NCBI GenBank assembly: GCA_036936605.1
Contig: JAUPFV010000001.1
Span: 344,669,081 to 344,733,080 of the forward strand
Direction of reading: 5' to 3'
From: Limnanthes douglasii subsp. nivea
Taxonomy: Eukaryota > Streptophyta > Magnoliopsida > Brassicales > Limnanthaceae
DNA: 64,000 bases
The notes under the pieces were generated by a model. It saw nothing but the letters and a program-made list of their open reading frames with translations, had not been told where the DNA came from and ran no database searches. Positions 56,272-64,000 of the stretch are shown here, in pieces (the first letter of the stretch is position 1; each line of letters opens with the position of its first letter). Position numbers and translations under genes: made by a program.

Positions 56272-56962
56272 GTATAATATATATTATTTCAAAAGAATTT
56301 AGAAAAACTAATAATCTTTAAATAGTAATTAAAATTGACATAATCATAAGTTGATAACCATTGTGAACATACAAAAGGACATTGTTCATTTTTATTTAGA
56401 GTTTCCCCTTCAAAGCCATACTTCAAAAAAGTCTAATATTTTAGGATGAAGGGGAATGTAATACCCCACTTTATTGTTCTATATAAAAAAAACATATTTA
56501 ATCTTGGATATCATGATAAGATAAATTTCCTTCTAATATGATTCAAATTTTAACAATGTACATAATACTCCATTTAAATTGATTTTGTTTCTCTTCTTTT
56601 ATTTTATTTTCAGTATAAATAAATTTATGACGGGAAACCATTAGTCAAAGCAAAAAACATTGTCTTCTTTAGTTTGGTTGGAAGAAGATGAAACACCAGC
56701 TATATAAGAGTTTTTTTTAAGTTCGGTTCATCTACTCTGTTACAAGAGTTTAATGATTCAGATGGTTATTATGAGGAATATAGTGTTTCCTATAATAGGT
56801 TTTTTGGATTTTACAAATTGAAGATAAGTTCTCTAAGCTACTAGTCTTGATGAAATCCTAGCTGATGAGCTACTACTTGAGCAATTAGTATCATCAGCGT
56901 CATATTTCTGATAATTTAATGGATCAAAGTCACAATTTAATTCTCTAGCTTTTGGCATGTTA
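56272..56962. repeat. duplicated host block with the unoccupied site of element C
   Basis: 56272-56341 aligns with 32881-32950 (left flank of C) and 56342-56430 with 43343-43430 (right flank), so the sequence runs through GACAT (56337-56341) without the element. From 56450 to 56962 it aligns with 44958-45473. The 1.5 kb between in the other copy is absent here. Confidence 0.88.
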
Positions 56963-57837
56963 CTTGATGAATGAATAATGAAAATAAAATTATTTAGAGT
57001 GATGTGGGAAGTTGTAGGTTAAATTTAAATGTTTAAATGACGTTAGATATCATAATCAAGTGAGTAAAATTTTGAAATAAATGTCATACTTAATAAAAAT
57101 GGCATATAGAGTATTTGCTATTAAAGTAGGAAGCGTTGCTTCTAAAAATCAAATTTAGAGAGAATAACTAGACCCTGAATATGTAGAGGTTAAAATTTTA
57201 TAAATAAAACTAAAATGGATGTTTCTTATATATAATATAAATAGCTAAATTGTAGTCATTCAACGTAACTAAATGAGTGGTTTATATTAAATGTCATACT
57301 TGTTAGAAACAAAGCGTCATAATACTATTGTTTAGAAGTACGTAATAATATTATTAAAATTAATCATAATTTGTGAAATAAATTTAGACACTAAAATTGT
57401 TTTGGAAATGATAATATCTTTATACTTTTTTTTATTTTTTAAGTGATTTTTAAAAATATAGTACGTATAATTTAATATTATGGGATGTCTTGATAAGATT
57501 GTATGTTGTTGATATTAATATTTGTCTTTATTACGGGAATAAAAAAGTTAATATCACCAAAGTAACGACGTTAGCAAATTCCATCATGAAGACGAAAAGA
57601 TAGATAAATAACCAGCATAGTACATAAAAAGAAAGTGTCGACAAGATAACTAGCTAAAAACATCGGTAAAATGGTGGAATAACATAATAAGATGAAAGTA
57701 TCATCACCTAACATTACAAGTAAGGTCCAAATGAAGACATGAATGACTTAGATAATAAAGGACTTGAGATAGATGTAATGTATTACTACAATTCTCATGG
57801 TAGTTGAGAGTAAAATAGTAATATTCTATAAAAGAGT
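56963..57837. other. AT-rich DNA, nothing recognised
   Basis: Stops in all frames, no repeat partner in the window. Confidence 0.5.
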
Positions 57838-59193
57838 TGACGCATATTATAAGATACACATATCATTTATCCCAAATATTTAAGATTAAATTAAATAAAA
57901 AAACTAAGAAGTTCAATCACTATAAAATTGGTTGATTCTTGAGCTAATAATACTCCTTCATATGTACTTTTAATCATATATAGTATTATCCATTTGACAA
58001 TCTTGTAGGGATTAATTGCAGCTCGGTTAAACGTCAACAGAAGCTACAATAGTGAATTTCCTTCCTAAAACCTAAGGCTTCTCTAAGATCTTAAATCACT
58101 AAGTGATGTAAGCATGAAAGCGGTTTGGTTGTAGAATTTCTTGTTTCGAGAACAGTCACAAGTTGAACAGATTCAGATAATAGCGTAGAAGAATGTTGGT
58201 TTGACTCATTGCTGTTTGAAGAACACTCACAAACAAAATCAAATCAACGGAGATGATAGATATAGAATGGATCGAGTTTCACACAAAGGTGATGAAAATC
58301 TGTTAAAGAGTAACACTCCAAACTCAATTCCGAGTAAAAACAAAAGGATCAACTAAACTTGTTTCTAACAAAAATAGTTTAAAGTCATATTTTTTTCGGA
58401 AAAATATTTTGAGTGGAAACTAATTTTTATTCATAATTTTATAAATTCTTTGAATCTCAACAACAAAAACACTATAACGCTTATTTATAGCCTTACAAAA
58501 ACATATTAATAAAAACGAAATAAATCTTTTGAATCTTTTAAAAGATAATTATATGAGTTTAAATACTTAAAGAGCAACTCTTGGATCTTTAATATGAAAT
58601 TCTCATTCAATCTCTTAAAACAAAATTAAATAAGTTTAAAAACTTAAAAAAGTATTCAAGTTTCGGATCTCGTATCATTTTTTCATTAAACCTTCTAGAT
58701 GAATTTTAAGTGCTCTATTGAACCTTTAATATGTGGAACATGAGTTGGACACTATAAATATCATTTTCAATGGATTTGTTGCGACTTCGGCGTCCTTTAA
58801 CAAAATTGACCCATAAACTTTAGCCTTCAAGTCAAAATTTTAGACCTTATCGAGAATTATAAGCGTGTTTTTTGTTTTTTTTCCTTGTTTTTTTTATCTC
58901 TTTTGTAGATTCTGAAAACTTTAAGTTAGGAGCAACATATACTACTTTTAGTTTAAAACACTGCAGTTTTGGTTCGTAAGTGCAAACTTTATAAGTAGTT
59001 CCAACTGGGATGGATGAAGCATTTGTGGCCATTGATAATGTTCTTACTCGTTAAGTCCACCAAATAAAATAAAGGTTTAGTTGTAATTTTACGATAAAAA
59101 AATAAAAATAAGTTTTATGCTAAATGTTTATCTAGTCGTCTTTCTTTGTTTCTTTTTTTTCATGATATTATATTTTCTACATGGTATTAGAGC
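57838..59193 (+). repeat. copia 5' LTR (X2) with primer binding site
   Basis: LTR 57838-59181 starts TGACGC and ends TCTACA; TGGTATTAGAGC at 59182-59193 matches the initiator-Met tRNA primer site of copia elements (usual form TGGTATCAGAGC) with one change. A second copy lies at 30796-32195. An apparent leader follows to about 59880, with a TTTGATTTTGATTTTGATT-like stretch (59450-59660), then the sequence breaks into HIPP 3' repeats; no gag found. Confidence 0.75.
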
Positions 59194-59889
59194 GTAATTT
59201 AGTGGACAGTTGTTTTAACTGTCCGCCGGAAATAACAAATCGGTTTTCGGATCTAATATGTGCAGCCAAAATCAAACCGATCTGATCGAGAGACAAATGA
59301 TGTCGATATTTCTTTAATTTTGGACAGTGGGTTCGAGACATCTAGTTCTTCAATATGATTGGTTGATTATGATTCGGTGCTACGGTTCCGAAGAAATCGC
59401 TACTGGAATAGTGCATCAGTTTTGTTCGTAAAACTGTGATTTAAATTTTGATTTTGATTGGGAATTAGATTTGAATTTTGATTTTGATTTGGTATTTGAA
59501 TTGAGTAATGAATTAAGTTTTAGATTTGGATTTGGCATTCAAATTTCATTTGGAGTTTAAATTTTGTTTGATTTTTTGACTTTGTCTGACGTTAGCGTAG
59601 ATAGACGTTTGTTATTTGGATTTGGTACAGGTTTTGTTTGGATTCGTTTAGATTCATTTGGGGATTCGGGATTGGATTTCAATTATGGTACTAGAGTTTG
59701 GTGTTTGTTTTTTGCTGCAATTTTGATTTTTATTTTGTGTAACAAAATCACAATGGAAAAATAAACATTGCGAATTTGAGAAAAGCGGCTAGAGATAGAG
59801 ATATAAGACCTATGCCCATTAGCTCATATAATTTGTTTATAAATAATATCGGACAAAAATATTTTACTCGGAAAAAAATATTCTACATC

Positions 59890-60040
59890 TATACCATAAT
59901 GATAAGTTTGATAACCATTTGTGGAAATAGCAAAAGGACATTTGTTCATTTTATTTAGCGTTTCCCAAAGCCATACCTGAATAAAAACTAGTTCATATAT
60001 ACATAGGTACATATGAACTAGTTTTCATCAATTTTCTCAA
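59890..60040. repeat. partial copy of the HIPP 3' region
   Basis: Repeats part of 60290-60420: TTGATAACCAT, AGGACAT-TTCATTTTATTTA, and the whole hairpin AAAACTAGTTCATAT with its complement ATATGAACTAGTTTT (59988-60025). Confidence 0.85.
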
Positions 60041-60289
60041 GATTCCTTCAAATCTTTGGATTTTAAACTCTCAAAATGAAGTTGGAATAAAACTACTCAT
60101 TCTCTCAAAATTGAAGACCGCTAAAAGACTTTGGCGATCTGTTTTAGTCTAAATTTTAATATCCATCCAATGTATTCAATTTTAAAACTCTCGGTCTTTT
60201 TTTTTACTCTGTTTGGAATTTGTCAAAGTTTAATAAATGATCCAAAAAAAGTTGATGGAAAAATAATTAAAACCAACTACCATAATCAT

Positions 60290-60596
60290 AAATTGATAAC
60301 CATTATGAACATAACAAAAGGACATTCGTTCATTTTATTTAGCGCTTCGCATTCAAAGCCATACTTAATAAAAACTAGTTCATATATACATAGGTACATA
60401 TGAACTAGTTTTCATCAATTTTGTATCAGTTCTATACACTGAAATGTTGGAAGTTACAATATGAACTAACATATATCCCCAGAGTGACATTTAAAAAGAA
60501 CATGCTTTATCCGGATAGTATCTTAATGCACACAGCAAAAGCCAAATAAAAATCCAAACACTGATGTAAAAGATGCAAAAGAGGCCTCCCCTCAAG
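60290..60596 (-). other. 3' UTR of the HIPP gene with 15-bp hairpin
   Basis: Downstream of the stop at 60597 on the minus strand. It carries a perfect inverted repeat AAAACTAGTTCATAT / ATATGAACTAGTTTT (60376-60413) with a short loop, also present in copies at 43430 (slightly changed) and 59988. Confidence 0.6.
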
Positions 60597-61188
60597 TCAC
60601 TGGATGATACAAGATGGGGTTGGACCATAGGGGTCATTAACCACTCTGTAATATTCAATATGAGGTTGGCAAGGGGGTTGATAATATAGCGGTGGATAAC
60701 TTGGAGTTGGAGATGGAGCCGGAGCAGGAGCAGGAGGTGGAACCGGGGTCGGAGCTGGAGTTGGTGGTCTAACAGCAGGTGGTGGTGGCCTGATTTCTTC
60801 AACACTTTCTAAGCTGGCGTAGCTTAACTTTCTCCTCAAAGTTCTAGCCAAGGAGGCTGCATCTATTCCTACGCCTTTCACCACCAACTTGTCCCTGTCG
60901 TCGCCTCCAATAGCAATCTCCTCCACACCTGTACGTGTATAATAACCGCGAACAATATAACTTTTCATAATGTTTTTTTTGATTCTGGAGTAAAATCAAA
61001 GATATATTACCATCTTCTTGAGATGCTATTTTCATGGCATCTTGGCGGCATTTGTCACAATTTGCTCCCACCTTGACGACTATCTTCTTTCTCTGTAGAA
61101 TTCGCCAAATTGATGAAATATTCACAATATCATATAAATATATACACTAATGCTATAAATATAAATAGTATTGTATTTTTACCGTCAT
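60597..61188 (-). CDS. heavy-metal-associated isoprenylated plant protein (HIPP-like)
   Basis: Splice model on the minus strand: 61188-61183, 61092-61011, 60928-60597; GT-AG introns of 90 and 82 bp, 420 nt, 139 residues, no stops. The N-terminus TRKKIVVKVGANCDKCRQDA is an HMA fold with the metal-binding CxxC as CDKC. EEIAIGGDDRDKLVVKG and LARTLRRKLSYASLESVEE complete it (residues about 1-75). A Pro-rich tail (PPTPAPTPVPPPAPAP) follows, then YYRVVNDPYGPTPSCIIQ. The last four residues CIIQ form a CaaX box for prenylation. Such proteins bind metals and attach to membranes, and several act in metal handling or as pathogen targets; the role of this one is inferred from family. The six-base first coding exon (Met-Thr) is usual for this group. 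Confidence 0.9.
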
Positions 61189-62560
61189 GGTATTCAGAAC
61201 CCAAGGAGCTAGATATGTATAGTGTTATGGATGCACCAACTATATCTATATATATGTCTCCATGTCTTCTTATATATAGGCAATGGAATTCAAAACCATG
61301 CTTTACATTCAATTCTAATTATTGAATAATGACATAATAGTTTAATTACTGTTCCCCTTCGTTGGCTCTATTGACTCCAAAAATATGACATGCAAGTCAA
61401 TTCAACTTGTCAATTTGGTTTCAAATGGTATTATTTAATTGGAGGAATTAATATGACAGTTTTCTAGCAATTGGAGAATGTAAATGTAGGACAATATATT
61501 ATTTCTATTATAAATCTTAATAATTATAATGATACATCTACACTATACATATATAGTTAAGCATTGTTGGAATTCAATAGTCATTAAGTGTAACAAGAAA
61601 GATCTAATTGAGCGGGGTGTTGTTAGTACAAGAAAATAAGAAGTATTTGTTATTATAAGCCCGAATATATTCGTTCAACCTCAAATATAATACAGGAAAG
61701 ATATGTCTGAATTTGGAACGAAAATAGAGAAAGCACGATAGGATCCAAATATGAAGATGTCACATAAGAAATTTAATAAGAACGTAATGGAACTTTCGCG
61801 TGTTGCTTCCTAGAAACCTAGAAATGAGGGTGTTCTCAAGAGTGGTCACAACGAATCAGAAAAAATTAAGTATCATGAAGGCAAGATTGGAGCTTTATAA
61901 CTTCACAAAGAGAGCTTGGCCAATGTATTCTACATTCGAAATAAAAATGTCGTATATTTCGTCTTGAGGTGGGGTATTAATCCAGAAATGTCAGTTATGA
62001 AATGGTAAGATGTGTTTACTTTTTCCGATAAATAACATTTTTATTTAACATGCATTCAGAACAAATTTTGAGTGAGTAATTAAATGATAACAATTGATAT
62101 TATTCTAAAATTTGGAAACATCAAATTAACTAATTTGGGATATAGATTTCCTTTTAACAACATCTAATAACTAACCGATGGAGTATATAAATATAGTATT
62201 GTTTGTTTTGGAATCAGGTATATTTCTATTTTTATATCTCGCCACTTCCAAAACTAGTTTAGTTTATATATGTTTTTATTTATATATCATTAATATTTCT
62301 TGTGTATAGTCAAGGTAGGAGTTTGATCGCGCTTAACAAATCCCATTATTCATATTTGATTTAGTATTCCGAAAGAACGTGTTATTTTTTAAACAAAAAA
62401 CGAATATGTTTTAAAATTTAACTTGCATTTAAACATGATCAAAATTTAACTTGGCGGCTACATAAAAATAAATTTATTAAAAAAACGTTCAAAAACACAT
62501 TATTTATGTCGGTGAATGTAGTGTCTAACACATCTTATGTTATAAAAAAAAGTTTGTTAA
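61189..62560. other. upstream region of the HIPP gene and AT-rich DNA
   Basis: 61189-61330 probably holds the HIPP promoter; a TATATATATATGT stretch at about 61241-61255 lies about 55-65 bp before the ATG. Nothing recognisable in 61400-62560. Confidence 0.4.
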
Positions 62561-62569
62561 TTGAAATAA

Positions 62570-63022
62570 CAAATGAAGAAAGGAGAAGACAAGAAGCCAA
62601 CTCATAAGGAGTCTAAATATAGGGATTTGAAGAAGATAAAAGGAAAAGACTCGTGAAGTGAAGTCAACCCTAGATTTAGACTGTCTACTCTTGCCAAAGT
62701 AGTGTACATAAACTTGGAGCAAAGTCTTACTTTGAGTTAAAATCTTTGGTGAATTCATTCACAAGTTATTAGTGTTTACAAGCCCTCGCTTCTATTTTCA
62801 ACAGTGTGTTATTATAAGATATACATAGAGAGATAATATACCTTAATAAATAAGGTTGTACATTCACGTGCATGTGAATACCTAGGCAACAAACTTGTAA
62901 CATATTATTGATTCAATGTATATTTAGGTCATGTATTAAGATGTATTTATAAGGGGAAATAAAAAGAATTACAGAAAAATATAATCATTTTTTTCTCTTT
63001 CTTTTTGACTTGGTATAAAAGT
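62570..63022 (+). repeat. end of a copia 5' LTR and primer site
   Basis: TGGTATAAAAGTC (63011-63023) is a worn copia primer site (usual TGGTATCAGAGCC) 290 bp before gag. The sequence before it has a TATTTATAAGG box (62946) and a pyrimidine-rich end, as an LTR would. The LTR start is not fixed; 62570 is a guess. Confidence 0.55.
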
Positions 63023-63301
63023 CTCAAACCTTCAGTTGTTAATCACGATTCACCAACCTTAAGCTCAGACTCAATAACATCAGGGTGTATACCCATTGAC
63101 CCTTCCGTGAGTAACGAAACCTTGAAGCTAAACCAAATTAGTTGGAGGGTTTATCAGTGGTGATACAATTTATTATTCAAAATTAACGACTCAGTCACCA
63201 TGCAATATAGTTGAGAACCCATATTATAACAAATGGGTTGTTAAGACCAACTACTCTTAGGTTATCTTTACAACACCATACGCCACGAGGTAAAAGCTCA
63301 G

Positions 63302-64000
63302 ATGATGGAGGAGGAAACCTCAAAAATCTTTTTCAATACAGCCACAAAGTTGTATGGATCAAAAACAAGGTGCATGATAAAATATTTTAAGTTTGAGTTT
63401 CAGATGACCATAAAGGGAAGCTCGACTATGGAGGAATATCTTAACAAAATAAAAGATATATATGATAACTTCACCTTAGCATGTGCCTTTATTTCAATTG
63501 ATGATCTAGTGACACATGCAAAGGTTGGACTAGATTCAGAATATACCCTTATTGTTATGAGCCTAGTATATAAGAAATTATTTAATTGGTTAGATTTATA
63601 AATCTTTCTTTTAATATTTGGAGTAGGTTGGAGCGGCTAACTAGCCTACAAAGTTCTACAACTAATCTTAAACTAGCTCGTACAAAGTATGTTGCATAAA
63701 AATCAAAAAATACACCACAAAACAATAACAATCATAGAGACTAGAATAATCGCTACCAGAGAGGACAATGTCGGTGTTTCAGAGTAAGGAACACCTAATC
63801 CAACAATCATTCAAATAATTACATAGGCAAAAACAACAATATAGTAGGTAAATGTGATAAATTGAAACCTAACAAACCCGCATGTCAAATTTATTCAAGA
63901 TATGGTCATACTACACCAGTATGCTACTTCAGGGATGACCACACCTAACAAAACTTTTATGACTGAAACTGATTAGGAAACCTATCACATAAAATCAACG
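63302..64000 (+). pseudogene. copia gag, runs off the window
   Basis: Open 63302-63601: TATKLYGSKTRCMIKYFKFE, FQMTIKGSSTMEEYLNKIKD, DLVTHAKVGLDSEYTLIVMS, the gag core of copia elements of the type with a long linker before the knuckle. Broken after 63601 (several stops), then an Asn-rich linker and a zinc knuckle near 63870-63930, PACQIYSRYGHTTPVCYF, in which the second Cys of the CCHC set is Tyr. The rest lies outside the window. Confidence 0.8.

Noticed and set aside
58847..59032. 61-codon minus-strand frame as a gene
   Set aside because: It lies wholly inside the copia LTR X2.

Overview
The window looks like repeat-rich nuclear DNA of a flowering plant, probably a eudicot. The evidence is AT-rich sequence, genes with short GT-AG introns, plant-type Ty1/copia and Ty3/gypsy retrotransposons, MITE-like elements, and two plant-specific gene families. 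Species cannot be named from the sequence. Only two host genes look intact: an ankyrin-repeat/PGG membrane protein (6655-8755, +, five exons, 601 codons by my splice model) and a small heavy-metal-associated isoprenylated protein, HIPP type (60597-61188, -, three exons, 139 codons). Almost everything else is retrotransposon sequence of various ages.

Left part (1-11 kb): a copia element on the minus strand runs off the window edge. Its gag is fused directly to the second half of integrase, and a set of repeated CCGGAGGG boxes lies upstream of gag. Next come a 188-nt-arm inverted repeat (2727-3134) and an old copia derivative with two LTR-like repeats that keeps only gag and protease (3171-6425). 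The ankyrin gene follows, then a copia RT/RNase H remnant (9253-11110, -) and half of a Stowaway-like MITE.

Middle part (11.6-43.3 kb): this is a pile of Ty3/gypsy elements of the Tat type. They have a second (archaeal-type) RNase H domain and a long extra gene on the strand opposite to gag-pol, here called aORF. Element D (sense minus) is split by element A (13416-23130, TSD TATAT), which landed in D's aORF intron, and is cut inside its integrase by the 5' LTR of element B (25640-30795). B is itself truncated at a copia LTR copy (30796-32195). Element C (32951-43337, sense minus, TSD GACAT) is the youngest looking. It has both LTRs, the primer binding site, gag, protease, RT, two RNases H, integrase and an almost open aORF with a TATA box and an intron. 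Its site without the insertion survives as a duplicated copy at 56272-56430.

Right part (43.3-64 kb): this mixes duplicated host sequence (3' part of a HIPP pseudogene at 43343-43950, and a 510-bp block at 44958/56450), worn Tat elements E and F (46.5-53.2 kb), a 578-bp LTR-LTR remnant (54470-55047), a copia LTR with primer site (57838-59193), the HIPP gene, and the start of a copia element with gag and a zinc knuckle (about 62.6-64 kb).

The most interesting signal is the antisense gene of the Tat elements. At least four elements share its position and a phase-1 intron at the same protein site. Three share its N-terminal motif. Two carry a pair of identical 16-bp palindromes just past its stop codon. 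It looks like a complete opposite-strand transcription unit inside a retrotransposon. Antisense extra ORFs are known for this clade, but the conserved intron and the twin palindromes deserve checking.
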